From Symsagittifera roscoffensis (taxonomy: Eukaryota; Xenacoelomorpha; Acoela; Convolutidae), in assembly GCF_963678635.1 (NCBI RefSeq), contig NC_087070.1, positions 21,807,461-21,871,460 on the forward strand: DNA of 64,000 nt, given 5' to 3'. The translations under genes and the position numbers were made by a program. The notes below the pieces were generated by a model. That model saw only the letters and a program-made list of their open reading frames with translations. It had not been told where the DNA came from and made no database searches. Of this stretch, positions 1 to 11,698 are shown piece by piece. The first letter of the stretch is position 1. The number at the start of each line of letters is the position of its first letter.

Positions 1-586
1 TTTAGTTGAAACACTTTCTAGTATTTTCCAAGTTCGCCAAAAAGTTTATTTACACAATGAAAGTAAGAGTACAATTTCATATCTAATTTGCTAATTATGC
101 TTGATGATAGCCAATTATTTGACTTTCGTCTATTCTTTTTACTGTTAATCCAATATTTTTTTTTACTTCATGATGCATTTAATTAGCATTTCTTTGTAAA
201 CCCTCAGTTTTTAAAATTTATTTGCGTCCGAAAGATCACAGCTGACTTTATCATCTTTTCTCATTTCTTTGTAGTGATGATTATATTCAAACTAAAATTT
301 ATTTCAGAAAAACTCAACTTTATTCAAACAGTTTTATTTATCTAGTAACTATTATATTCCGGACTTTCTTCAAATTAAATATTCGTAGCCAAAGACTACT
401 CTTCATGGTCATCAGATATCAAAAAGTTCTTAATTAATAGACCGAAACTGAAGTGTAATTATTCATTAGACGTATGCCATCAACACCGATAGCAGGTAGA
501 TTGTTCTTAAATCGCAGGCACTAAAATCTCAACTGACTAAAATTGGTATAAGAACATGACATTACTAATTGGTGACAGAAAACGTG
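1..586. other. AT-rich DNA without a recognisable gene
   Basis: I see no convincing coding region, splice pattern or repeat array here. Short open frames exist but lack coherent codon use or recognisable motifs. Confidence 0.5.
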
Positions 587-750
587 GGTACAAGTATGAT
601 AGTTGGGTCCCCAGGTTTAAAAAAAACGGCAATTTTGTGAAATTACACAAGTAAACAAATGCGAACCATGTTTTCGAAAATTTTAAGGCCTGGAAATTTT
701 CTTTCAGGGACTCATCTAAATTTAAGGGACCCAACTATCATACTTGTACC
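587..750. mobile_element. MITE with 25-bp terminal inverted repeats and 9-bp target duplication
   Basis: A 164-bp non-coding element. Its ends are perfect inverted repeats of 25 bp beginning GGTACAAGTATGATAGTTGG (left 587-611, right 726-750). Immediately outside lie gaaaacgtg (578-586) and gaaaacttg (751-759), a 9-bp direct repeat with one mismatch. Nine-base duplications are typical of Mutator-like transposons, so this is probably a MULE-mobilised MITE. The structure is seen directly; the superfamily is inferred from duplication length only. Confidence 0.8.
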
Positions 751-797
751 GAAAACTTGAATCAAATTATCACTTATCCTTAACTTGTTGTACTGAT

Positions 798-1312
798 TTA
801 GTGACAATACAAACCCCTGACACAAAGATTGAAAGCCATTTTAACTTTTCCAAATGAATACAATTTCCCGGCATTACTTGTCTGCTGAGCAGTGAATCTC
901 ATTTCGGGCATATTCAAGCTAGTTGATTTCAACCATTTCATGCGGTCCAAAAGTGCTTCCACACACATCTGTCTAGCAGGGTGCTGTTCAGTTGTCAAAT
1001 TTCTCCTGAGTTGTGTCCTTGAAATATTTGTCAGGGTCTTAATCAGGACATTCAAATCATCTAAACATCACTCATATGACTGAAGACTGTGACCTAATTT
1101 TTTATGAATTGAGGACAGGAGTGCTTACCTGATTTCTTTTTCTTAATATCAAAGACGTCAGGTACTGATACTGGTCGGCGGCTTTTCAGAGCCTCCTGAA
1201 GTTTGAAGTAATCTGCGGCGTGATGCTGATTTAGAAACTTTTTATCGAAACTTTCAATGAATGATTTTGTCCCATTTTTCAGTTCATCAAAAGAGAGAAT
1301 ATCAGCGCACAT
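798..1312 (-). CDS. two-exon gene, small protein of unknown function (148 aa)
   Basis: Exon 1 runs 1312-1129 (ATG at 1312, starting MCADILSFDELKNG) and exon 2 runs 1060-798. The 68-bp intron has donor GTAAGC and acceptor GTTTAG. Joining them leaves one base from exon 1 plus two from exon 2 and gives an uninterrupted 447-nt frame ending in TAA, which neither exon does alone. An ATTTGCAG acceptor-like site ends 14 bases upstream of the ATG (1327), so either a further 5' exon or a trans-spliced leader is possible. The C-terminal half is basic and helix-rich (TLTNISRTQLRRN region). I do not recognise a family. The gene model is inferred from frame continuity and splice signals; it could be the 3' part of a larger gene or a transposon remnant. 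Confidence 0.45.
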
Positions 1313-1705
1313 TGCGATGAGTATTCTGCAAATGAGATCACTTCATGAGCATCTGAAGAACAAATTCAACTGATATTTCTCCTCGAATCTACTACTCATC
1401 ATAGCGTTAGGGTAGGGGGTATAATGCAAATTACTCCTTTTGTAGTAACATGTTAGTTTGTACGGATAGGCCAAATATCAACACCCGCGAAGAGTTCAGT
1501 AGCCGGGAACCACACTATAGGACGAAATTAAACGCAACTTCTAGATTTTACTCTGTAAAATGACTGTTTTCAGTGTACATTTATTTTGGACATTTCCTAT
1601 ATTCAGTAAAAATTTTACATTGGCCGAAAGCAAATTATTTTTGTTTTTTAAGTTTTCTTATATGATCAGAAGGTCGAAAACATCATAGTAACCGAGGTTA
1701 CAGTC
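1313..1705. other. intergenic DNA
   Basis: Apart from the ATTTGCAG splice-acceptor-like site on the minus strand at about 1327-1334, I see no gene or repeat here. Confidence 0.4.
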
Positions 1706-1882
1706 TTTGACATTCGACCAGAATTTGCCAAAATGCAGATTCGGCGATTTCGAGTTTTTAGCAGCGAACCTTCCGAATTGGCGATTTAGAAGGAACAAGA
1801 ACGTTATTCGAACGATTGGACAAATCGTGAAGGCCGAGGGATTCGAAAAATCCTAAATTTTAAATTTTCGAAGTGATGACGT
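1706..1882 (+). repeat. left half of an older LTR, split by Element A
   Basis: Read on the plus strand, this segment matches the start of Element A's LTR in sense orientation (shared tracts such as GACATTCGACCAGAAT, TTTTTAGCAGCGA and AAATTTTCGAAGTGAT) with many substitutions. The match resumes at 26262 on the other side of Element A at exactly the point where it stops here. It is therefore an older, diverged LTR in the opposite orientation, interrupted by the insertion. Confidence 0.85.
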
Positions 1883-2807
1883 TGTAACATTCGCCCGGAA
1901 GATACATATCGACGGAAAACAAAACTTAGTCTTAAGACGACTGGCTAACGTCTAAACAGAGCTTTGCATGCTTTTCACCGTCTCTACCAAGCCAGTACTT
2001 TTCGGTGGTCTTTTCCAACATCGGGTCGACAAAAACGTTACTGCTTTCGACTTCGTCAAAACACTCAAATTAATAAGATTACATGCAGAAAAAGTGAGCT
2101 CATGGCTGGGTCTCAGTATCCTCAGACCACGAGGTCACTCCTAAAAACAGGGCTACTACTATTTATTATATTACTATTGTTTTTGTTCAGTAGATAAAAA
2201 TCATCATCTCCATCGAAGATGGATCAACCCTTTCCCCCCAACTCCTAGCTTCTCATCCTTATCAAAATGGATCTAGTTGTTAATTAAATTCAAATCAGGA
2301 CATGACAAGAAGCTAAAAGTTTATATAAAAGGCTAAAATTTTCAGCCCCGAAACCCTTCCGGATTCTTGAATCCGCTGAATCAAGCTCGTTAATCTTGAT
2401 TTCTTCTTAATCCGGAAGGCTGTTCTCCACCCTTCACCGTTGTCTGCAACGGCCTTGCAACTATTGTAGCGACACAATAGTTGCAACTCGGAACGTTCAG
2501 TGCTATTCCTGCAATCTGCTGTTGTTTTTTATCACGATTCTCGTAGTTATCGTCCGCGCAACTAATGCTGTTGTGTTGTTTTCTAGCTTTTCTGCCAAAA
2601 TGGCCGTTTTTGACGTTTCTCAGAAATGTTACAGAATCACTTCGAAAATTTGAAAATTAGCAATTTCCGAATCCTTTAACCTTCACGTTTTGTTCAATCG
2701 TTCAAATAACGTCCTTAATTCTTAATAATCACCAATCCGGAAGGCTCGCTGCTAAAAATTCGAATTCTGCAGAGATCGCATTTTTCACATTCTGGTCGAA
2801 TGTCACA
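1883..2807 (-). repeat. Element A 3' LTR (925 bp)
   Basis: Same length as the copy at 25338-26262, with roughly 20 base differences by eye (about 98 percent identity). Termini are imperfect inverted repeats (TGTaACATTCG and CGAATGTcACA). In sense orientation a TATA-like TTTATATAAA lies at about 2321-2331. A perfect 13-bp stem with a 6-base loop is at 2455-2486, and TCCGGAAGG-type motifs recur. Confidence 0.93.
2455..2486 (-). other. 13-bp stem, 6-base loop hairpin in the 3' LTR
   Basis: TTGCAACTATTGT and ACAATAGTTGCAA flank the loop AGCGAC. The same structure occurs in the 5' LTR (25910-25941) and, with one end mismatch, in the older LTR half (about 26410-26441). Persistence in a diverged LTR suggests an RNA structure, for instance in the repeated R region or the polyadenylation region. 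Function is inferred. Confidence 0.7.
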
Positions 2808-2820
2808 TACTCCCCGGACA
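2808..2820 (-). promoter_or_regulatory. candidate polypurine tract next to the 3' LTR
   Basis: In sense orientation the bases immediately before the LTR read GTCCGGGGAGTA. The same 12 bases sit immediately before Element B's LTR (27476-27487) although the LTRs themselves are strongly diverged. This is the position where plus-strand DNA synthesis is primed in LTR elements. Role inferred from position and conservation. Confidence 0.65.
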
Positions 2821-3610
2821 GTCCGGTCAATGTCCTCATTGAATCACGCAATGTTCGTAAAATAGATACAGTGTCATCGAACAGAATTTACAAAATGCAC
2901 GAAATTACTTTTATCCACGTCGCATCGACTCACTGCAGAATGTAAATGGCATCATACTACATCACTATAGCCTTCAAATTCTTCATTAATCTGCACCTTG
3001 AGGATATGACCTAAGATAAAACATATTTTCTGACTTCCAATGTCAATTTCCTGATTAAAACTTTTTCTCTTAGATTTGAAAGGTGTTGGCTTGCAGGACA
3101 GTCCTGCCAACCAACAAGCTAAAATTATCCTACTATGCTTTCCCTTTGGAAATCTTGCTTGTTATTGTCCTGAATAATAAAACTAAGAAACTCTGTGGTT
3201 AGAAAGAACAATGAAACAATCTCCCTCTTCGAGAGATTACTCAAGCTTTCCATGTCACCACAAAGTGATCAGTTCTAGCTGATTAAAAACAGTCACGTAG
3301 GCTGGAATATTTAAATATACTCCTTCACTTAAGCCTTCCTAAATAAATAGTAAGTGAGTGTCTCTAAAGCCACTTCAACTAAAATCAAAATGCAAATTTA
3401 TAAATGCAACAATTTCAAAACTCAACTAAATATTTCAGTTTTCCATTACAACTTGGTTGCTTGGTTTCTCACTTGAGTTTTTTCACACACATAAAACAAA
3501 TCTGAGTTTTAACTTTTCTTCATCACTCCTTTGTTTTCTTCTTTTTTCGTCGTGTAGAAGTTCTAAAACTTCTAAATTCTTCTAATTTCATCTTGCTTTT
3601 CGGTCATTCG
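2821..3610 (-). other. Element A 3' untranslated region
   Basis: About 790 bp of AT-rich sequence between the end of the last large ORF and the polypurine tract. No ORF or repeat array is visible. Confidence 0.5.
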
Positions 3611-6600
3611 TCAATGCTCCAGTTCTTCCTCCTGTGATACTGACTCTGCACTCTCAGTTTCCGTATCTTGTAACACGTCGTTAGCTATCCTGACGCTGCT
3701 GGAAGTCGTCCTCCAACACTTCTGCTCTTCTACCCTCTGTTTGCAGCAAGGTACGGGATCCACGTTAGATTCTCTGTTCCTGCAGAAGCTGTTGTGGAGA
3801 CACAACGTCACGTTTCTCTCCAAATCTTCTTTCAGCATCTCTGCCTTCTCCTTTCCACTACGTTCACTCGTCCTGGAAATTCTTTTCACAGCGGTGGTCA
3901 CTGCATTCCGATGAGTCACGAGAGCTCGCTTGAAAACTCCTGCTCCAATGTCCAGCTGATATTCACTGTACACTCTGCCATGCTTCGACATATGCTTTTT
4001 CGCATACTCGTACAACCATGCAGTCATGTTAGCTCTGAACCATGGCATCAATCGTTTTCTTGCCCATATCTTCTTCACTTCCATCGGAATATTTAGAACT
4101 TTGCACATTGTCTCAAAAAGATCTAAATCTTTTAGACAATCTAACTTCCGCAATTGTTCTCTCGTCGGTGCCTCCTGTCTGTTATTTTCTCTCACATGAG
4201 CTTCCAGCCATCGTATCGCCATCTTAACTCCCACTATCACTATTGTTACGGGCTGTGATGAATCTGGTAAACCCATGGAGAGCAGCTCTCCAGAGTCCCA
4301 GATCAACATCAGATTACTACGCTTGCGATATTACCAGGTCTGCAGCAAGCAGTGGCAAGGAAACTCGTCATGCGTCAACATGATGCTCCTCCAATTACGT
4401 TTTCCCGAAGCTTCCAGCAATGGTTCCACTTCCATCATCACTCGGTGGACTTCATCATTCTCATCTACTGCATTGTAATATGTGACAGTTGATCCTCTCT
4501 GTTTCTGTCTCTCGAAGTCACTGAAGTTCCCGCTCACATATCCCATGAACTTCTTTCCTAATATTGAATTCAATTCTTCTTTGGTTCTCTCTGAAACTGC
4601 TGAGAACATCTTACATAGTAACTCGTAAGACTTCTCGGACATTCTCGCTAGTCTCACATACTTCGGCACTGAGAAGGCTTGATCCACAATCGTTCTTGTA
4701 CTCTTCACGTCCACAGCTACGAAATGTACACGGTATCTGCTTTTGCACATTGGAGCCAAAGTTGAGCCCACCAAATATCGTGCTCCTGATGGTCTACAAT
4801 AAGTCTCACTGTGTCTAATGTTCATTTCCGTCTCGATTGCTTCCCTCCATTTTCCTATGTATTTCTGCTCAGTCTGCAGAACTCCTGTGAATACTTCTAC
4901 ACTGATGGCTGTGACCATCTCATGTTTCTGTTCTAGATTCAACAGTGACTCTAAAGAACCAAACATGCTGTAGAATCCTAGTGCAGTCACTAGATTCACC
5001 TCGGTTCCTCCATGGCAATCTGCTATCAGTTCCGTTTCTGTTCTTGCTTTCATCACTACGTTTCCAAACAATACCGTCAATTGCTTGTGTTGTTTCTCCA
5101 GGGTCTTCACACAGTCCAGACCTCCACAAACGTGACCCTCCAGTCCACATACTTCCGCCAGACAGCTACCGGGTTTGACCCAGTCTTCTGGTCCCCAGCC
5201 AGGCAACTCCACTTTATCTTCTCCGTTGCTCTTAGAGGCTGTTATCATCACATTATATATGATGTTGAGGTCACGCAGGTTACAGTCTGCATTCAGTTCC
5301 CTCTGTACGTCTTGCGTCGCCCGTAATATTGAGTCAGCGTTGGGACTAGCACACCATGATAGCCTCATCGATTCCCACACTGCCATCAAGCTCGTTCTCA
5401 GTAATTCATCTGAGAATCCCAACCCCAACTCCACTCTTTTGTCGGATTTTGGTACTGAAGGTGCAGTCACCTCTTCTTCCAAGACCAGTCCCAATTTGGC
5501 CTGTGTATTGTTAACGCTCTTAATCGTTACAATTTTGGACGTCCAGAATCTTAGCAACACCGCCTCGTCATAATCGAAGAAGCAATCGCGTATGTCTTCA
5601 CTCAGGAAAGGATTGTACGCTATCCCCATGATCCCGGATACGTAGCTATACGATTTCTTCTTGATCGGTCCACAGTATTCACTGGATTTCGGCAAGGCTC
5701 CCATAGATTCTTTAGTGAGTCTCAGCTCCTTGTTTGAGAATCTCCTGATCTCGTCTATCTTTTTCATGGGTTCCAATTCCTCGGGTTCTTTCATGTTCAC
5801 CCTCATGGGTTTACTTTGCTGCATATCCAGCAGTGCTAGCAAGAATAAGGCTTTCGTTCGCTCATCGCCTTCCCTCAACTTTTTAACACAAGTGTTTAAT
5901 GCAGGTACTGAAATCTGCTCTATCAGGAATCGAATGAAACAGAGAGCGTCTCTCCGCTTCGCACACGCTACTGCTGCTCCCTCCTGGACTATCAGATTCC
6001 TCAGGTTCGTCATAAGGAAAACTTTTTCCTCTTTTGATATCTTCCTTTCTTCTGAATCATATTCTTCGCGAGTCAGTCCCATCATGCACCAGGCGAACTT
6101 GAGTTGTAACTCTGTTCTTACGTAAGGCACTGCCACGAGAGCATGTATTCTTGGCGTAGTCCTCATTTCTTCTTCGAAATACCTTAATACTACTGCTTTC
6201 CTTGGAAGGCTCACCACTTGCTCTATCGTTTCTGCCTGTATGTCAGACGACGCCAAAGTCCCGTACGCCTTCTGCTTGAGGGTGGTGCCTTGCAACATCG
6301 TTTCCAGATAACCCTCCATGGCTTTTTCGTCTTCCAGGGCCATTACATACCCTCTAGCCGAGTTTCTGTATTCTAACATCTCCATGTATCCACCGGTGGG
6401 TTCATCTATCGACACAGTCTCCGACACTGTTAGTCGGTTGTATTCCACTGGTGTTAGTTGTCCTGCGACACTTCCCTTTCCATGATTCATGGGAGATGGC
6501 TTGAAGTCTTTCATTTTGCTCTCTCCACATTGGCTGAGTATTTCCATTTCTAAGGTTGCTCTAGTCAGAGTGCGGTCACTCCTTTTGGATTTATAACCGG

Positions 6601-9600
6601 TTGAATTTATCCCCGCCATGAGAATGGGTGGCACCATCGCTATATCAGTTAACATTCTATCTGTGCCAGACAATTGATAATCACCTTGCCCCAAATCCAT
6701 GACCTCCTCAACTCGTTTCCTTTTCGCTGAGTTACCAGCTTTCATCGATATTTCTGAATCCACCTTCGTCTTTCCAACTCTCCTCGGCATCACTCTGCTG
6801 CCTAACTTCATTTTCATCGCATTGATTTTATCAATCACCAATTTTGATCGCATGGTCCCTCTCCTGGTTGTTGACAGATACACCACCTCTCCTTCATCGT
6901 CCTGCGGTGTCATCTTGATGGGAGAATTCGCTTCACTCTCATCAGTGGCTGAGTCGATCAACAACTCACTCAGTCTCCCTTCACACTCATCAAGCTTGTC
7001 AAGTACTTCTCTCATCAAGGGTTGGTTGAGACCCGTTTTCAGAAAAGCCTGGGTCCCATAGCTTTGAACCACGGTCCAGACTTCTTCCATAAACGCCACT
7101 CTGTCCAGCTTGCATCCCGTCCTACTCTCGTGGTCGCGGTGATGTACTTCCCATTCTTCTTCGGGCAGCGTTCCCAAGAAATGTATTCTGGCTGAGGCCT
7201 CTATTCTTCTCCTCCGAGGTGATTCCATGAGGATTCTCTGGTCGTTATTTCTTGAATTGCCAGGAGAGCTGCTCTCCGGCAAATTCCGTTTCATTTCCAT
7301 AAAGGCTGACGGAGGTTCCAGCGTCGAGATGCCTTCAACCGCTGGCTCAGTCGTTTCCAACGCATCTGCATTGTTCTCAAGATCACTGAAGATATTGAAA
7401 TCCAGGCTGGATGTTCCTCCTGTCGATGCCCTGTCGTCTTCCCCACCAGCTTGATCTTGTTGCATGGGTTCTTCGATTTGACGGCTTCCTCCCTGTCCGT
7501 CATCTCCTTCTGATTTATCCTTGTTCGAGCTCGAGGGTCCTTGTTCATCATTGTCGGCTTCTACCGGGAATCTCGGTATGAGCAATGTACCGGCCGATTT
7601 ATCTTCCTCTTCTCCATGGACCACTTTGATTTCTTCGCAGCCGAAGAGTGCTAGGAAGGTTCTCGTCTGCAGTATTCCTCCCACTTTCATCTCCTGTTTT
7701 ACACTAGTCAGGATTAATGAGGCTTCAGGCAATTCGGTCCTGCCTCTCATCCTCATCGGAGCTAAGCCTAATCCCTTCCATTCCTCATCAAGTCTTCCAG
7801 GTTTGGGAGTAGCGGCGTTGCTTATTCGCCTCCTCGTCGCTTGATCCGTGTATGCAAATCGTGTGTACAGTAACACGGCGGCATTTCTCCCCACAAAGTA
7901 TGGATCCATCGTTCCCACGAAATTCCCTACTCTCCTTTCATTGGTTTCGAATGCTCTCAATCTGAGAGTTTGTACCACGGAGACTGCTCCGAGCAACATC
8001 CTTCTTATCAGAGGGAATTCAGGGATTGCCTCCGGCAGCTTCTTGTAATCGCCCCAGTCCTTCGTCTCTTCTCTCTTTTTGTGATGTGCTGCAGTGAGAC
8101 GAGGCACTCTGGTTATTTCACCATTCGTTTTATCATAGGGTCTCAGATTCCAAAGCTTTGGAAACACCTCGATGTGTCCTCTTTCTACTTCTCCCATGCG
8201 ATCACGGAAGTGATCGTCAAAATTGATGACTGTCATCTCTGGCTCCGATATTTTCGCAAATAACAGATCTTCACTCATGAGCTCCCGCAATGTGTGCTGC
8301 TCACACCAGTTCAGTGTACTAACGTCCACTGCCGATATGAGGTTCAGGTGCAGCACCGACCTCCTATATGCTTCCACTTTAACGTCAGGGAACGCAAACG
8401 TGACTGCTGGTCCATAGATCACTGTCACGAACTCCGTGACTCCTCTGATCAGCGCCAAGGGATCGGTTCTCATAGCCAAGCTCAGATCAGTTAACAGCTG
8501 CATGCCTCCAACATGTCGTCTAACATCTTCCTCTCTTTCAATCGTCTCGTCTTCTCCCGTTCCAAAGCGATTTTGTTGTAAGAGATACTGGATAAGAGTG
8601 TGTCTCAGGTCTCTTATCTTATTCCACGAGTCTGTGGATTTCTTCATATCCAAGTTCCTTACTTTCTCTTTCATTTGCTCCGGACAACGTGCCAGTTTCA
8701 TCAGTCCTCCCAAGTTTCCGTGGGTAATTGCAATTAATGTCAGAAGTGTGTCTAGCCGCAGGTTCTGTATTCCATCGGTGAGCAGTATCGCCGGTCCTTT
8801 CACGAAGCTCTCCGCTCCGAATGTCACGAACAAGGCTATTAGTTCCACCATCGATACTTTCACTACTGCTTGGAGGAATTCTTTTATCAAGTAGTGCGAG
8901 ACTTTCGGGTAAACTTTCGCCAAGAAGGACGCGGTCCATCCGGCTCCCAACCCTTCCAACATGCTGTCTGTTCTCTCAAAGCCCTCCTGTCCTTTCACTT
9001 CCTGGGTCCAGAAGGTTTCCAGAGTAATCTGACACATTCTGTTTACAAACTCAGCGGTCTTTTCTCCGGCATTTTCCGCCAGGTTCACCTCCTTCAACAA
9101 GTAGGCATGTATCTTGGTGATCATCACGGGGCCTTGCTCAAAAGCATCTGCACCCAATGCCGCTACTCTAGGGTTCAGGTGTAGCCACTGGTTGGCTTCC
9201 GGCTTGGTTCTCAGAACCAACGCCTCCAGATGAGCTCTCGTCTCTAGTGAATTTTTCCTTCTTGTGTTTTCACCTGCCACTTCCATTGCTCGGAACCATA
9301 GGTCGTTGGACATTGCCGCGATCACTCGATGGTAGTCGTCTATTCCCGACTTCTGTTTGAGTTGCCGACTGAAATTGGACAGTTCCAACCCCAGCACCTC
9401 GTCCAATACTAACATGTGTAGCGCGTGGTCCTTGAATCCTCTCATCGCGTTTGAGATATCTGACCATACTGCAGGCAGTTCAGCCTTAAGTGGCCTCAGG
9501 TTCTCCATTTCTATCTTGCGATTCGGGGCTGATATGATCACATCATATTTTCCTTCCGAAAGTAAAGCCACAATCGCATACACGAATTTCAGTCCATCAG

Positions 9601-10492
9601 GGAGATGTGCATATCCCGGAGACAACGCGAATACTACTCTCAGTGCCACTTTATTGAATGACCCCTCCTTCCTCGCGTCCACCACTTCACCCATCGACTC
9701 AAGGATATCTTTTATCGCTGGCCATACAGCGTTCTCTGCTGTTGTAGGATCTCTGAGTCTGCTCAGAAAACCTCTACTGTGTAGATGGTCATTGATGCCA
9801 GCAAACACAATCGTAATTGGGTTCATGTCCGTCTGTCTTTGCACCCCTATAGCCAAAGATATTGATTGCAGTAAGTCCAGGTCGACCGCTGCCAACATTA
9901 TGACGTCCGGCCAAAACAAAGACTTGGAGGTGTACACGAACTCTGAATTCGCTACTACCATAATCTTGGCCTTCCTCATCTCTGCTTTGTCATAGGCGGC
10001 GAAGATGGTCTCATCTTTCTTTATCGCTGTCAATCCGCCATATCTTTGGGCATCACCATCTTGATTCACTAGTTTTGAGTACACTCTTTCCTTCACATGA
10101 CCAGGGGGTGTCGTCAGCTGCCTGAATATCTTCTCGTGTTGTCCAATCGGCGCTCTCGTCGTCAGGAATCTTCCTGGTCTCTCTTCACGATTCCCCTCAT
10201 CATGATTCAGTCTCACATCTTGCAACGGTCTCGCATTCACTGGTCTCATCGTGTTGTTAGAGGGCAGTCCCTCCAAGTCAGCAAATCTCAAGGCCGTCGT
10301 GGAGCTGAAATTTATGCTAGCGGCTATCAACCAGTCTACGCCGGTTATCGAGTACAATCTGCTGACGGATAGCATCGCTCCATTCAGCATCCTCCTTGCA
10401 TCTTCGATGAAGCTTACTCTCTGGAGATCCAGCTTCATTAGTTCGTCTTTGTATATATGCCAGGGAGACGGTATGGGTCTTGACCACATCAA
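3611..10492 (-). pseudogene. giant accessory protein of Element A, about 2,290 codons with one internal stop
   Basis: The frame is open for 2,053 codons from ATG 10492, has a single TAA at 4331-4333, then stays open in the same frame to 3611. Element B's homologue reads through that position, so the stop is a lesion or a readthrough site. Residues about 177-320 look SGNH-hydrolase-like: a strand ending VVANSEF where Element B has VAGSDF, then VFAGINDHLH (block III, GxND-like) and a conserved SPGYA segment. The middle (about 850-1050) is an acidic, low-complexity linker. Near residues 1776-1793 there is a Cys/His cluster, C-x4-C-x4-H-x-C-x4-C, kept in Element B. The frame's C-terminal part keeps an LTH...PCHC motif. 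I see no signal peptide or obvious membrane anchor, so I do not call it an envelope. Function unknown. It is the last ORF before the 3' LTR. Confidence 0.75.
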
Positions 10493-10513
10493 TGAGCCTC
10501 TGCTCGGTCGTCT

Positions 10514-11698
10514 CTACTCTCGACTGGTACTTGTCGTCTCCGATCTAGTGTCCGATCTAGACGTGCCTGCTATCTCTTCGATTGGGTTGACAGGTCCTAT
10601 TCTTCTCCTAGGATGGATGGTCCTCCTCATCGGCGCTTCTCCCAATCGATCCTGTACGTCTGTCCTTTGACCTGGTTCGCTGGAGCTTTGTTGCCTGTAG
10701 TTCGTGACGGCCGGGACCGTACCCAAGCGTAATTCCAGGCTAGGAGGCACAAAGGAGGTAATCACCGCATCACTCACTGTTCCTTCTTCCTTCAGCACTC
10801 CTGTGTCAAGGAGTTCTGCTTCCAGCTCGTCCAACCGCTCTTGGAAGACTCGATTCAACCAAGCTTGTCCTTCGATACTGTCGAAGTGGATGCCGTCCGT
10901 GGTCAGTCTGGCCTGATCCATGGCTCTCAACTCATTTTCGATGTCCATGAGGATCATTCTTCCGGCGTTTCGACTTGCGAGGTTCCTCAGGATGTTATTC
11001 CACCTGACGACTCCCTCGTTTTGCCTTCTTCCTGATACTGTCAGGCTTCTCGTATTCATTGGCACAGTGCAAACGGTCAGTACCGCGCAACTGAATTTCT
11101 GCCAGAGGGTCGTAAACAAACACACCATCATCGACTCCCATAGTGCTTCCTGCTCATCTGAACCTCTGGAGATGTCATTCGTCCCAACTAAGATCATCAC
11201 ATTGGGAATCCTCCCTGGATTCATCAGTTCTACCATCCGATATAATTGGGCTATCGTCGCGCCTCCAAAGGCCATCGCCGTGGTGACCCACGAGTTCCTC
11301 AAATTCGACAGCACTCTGACTAAGCTGTCTCCCAATATCAGATGAGAGGTCCCGAGTGGTGGTTGCTTCAGGTTTATAGCTGGGCTCCAAGTAGCTCGAT
11401 TGAAGCAGGCCCTCGGATCTGTCTCCGGAACTCCCGTGAAATTGTATTTCAATTGATTATTCTTTTGCACGTCTATTATGCGAGACACTTTCTTCGCTGG
11501 CATCTTCCGTGATTTCCTCTCTGGGATTCTCGAGTTCCCCATGAGTGGTGTCACGTTACTTATCCCCTGTCTAATCACGGTCTGGGAGAGTTGTACTCTG
11601 CCCGTGTCGTCAATCGTTCCATAGGGTGCAGTCACCCCGGAACCTGGCGCATTCTTGTTAGCCACCAGTCGTCCAGCTGTCTCTATCAGTTTCCTCAC
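10514..11698 (-). CDS. SGNH/GDSL-type hydrolase ORF (394 aa)
   Basis: SGNH hydrolases use a Ser-His-Asp triad with Gly and Asn in the oxyanion hole and cleave esters. Here block I is LILGDSLVRVL (Ser about 125), block II FGGAT (Gly about 145), block III VGTNDISRG (Asn about 174) and block V DGIHF (Asp 268, His 271). All four blocks are present and correctly spaced, so catalysis is plausible; the substrate is unknown. The 120-residue N-terminal extension is basic and low-complexity. The frame begins with a GTG inside the stop codon of the upstream coiled-coil ORF, in the -1 frame, with the A-rich string GAAAAAC just before the overlap. Translation by -1 frameshift (giving a coiled-coil-esterase fusion) or by reinitiation are both possible. 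Esterase domains are known in ORF1 of CR1-type LINEs; one in a gypsy-like element is unusual. Confidence 0.82.
   Translation of the reverse strand: MRKLIETAGRLVANKNAPGSGVTAPYGTIDDTGRVQLSQTVIRQGISNVTPLMGNSRIPERKSRKMPAKKVSRIIDVQKNNQLKYNFTGVPETDPRACFNRATWSPAINLKQPPLGTSHLILGDSLVRVLSNLRNSWVTTAMAFGGATIAQLYRMVELMNPGRIPNVMILVGTNDISRGSDEQEALWESMMVCLFTTLWQKFSCAVLTVCTVPMNTRSLTVSGRRQNEGVVRWNNILRNLASRNAGRMILMDIENELRAMDQARLTTDGIHFDSIEGQAWLNRVFQERLDELEAELLDTGVLKEEGTVSDAVITSFVPPSLELRLGTVPAVTNYRQQSSSEPGQRTDVQDRLGEAPMRRTIHPRRRIGPVNPIEEIAGTSRSDTRSETTSTSRE

Noticed and set aside
4331-10492. Many plus-strand frames of 60-212 codons opposite the giant ORF
   Set aside because: They are antisense to a conserved long frame, have no homologous counterpart at the matching positions of Element B that I can see, and show no motifs.
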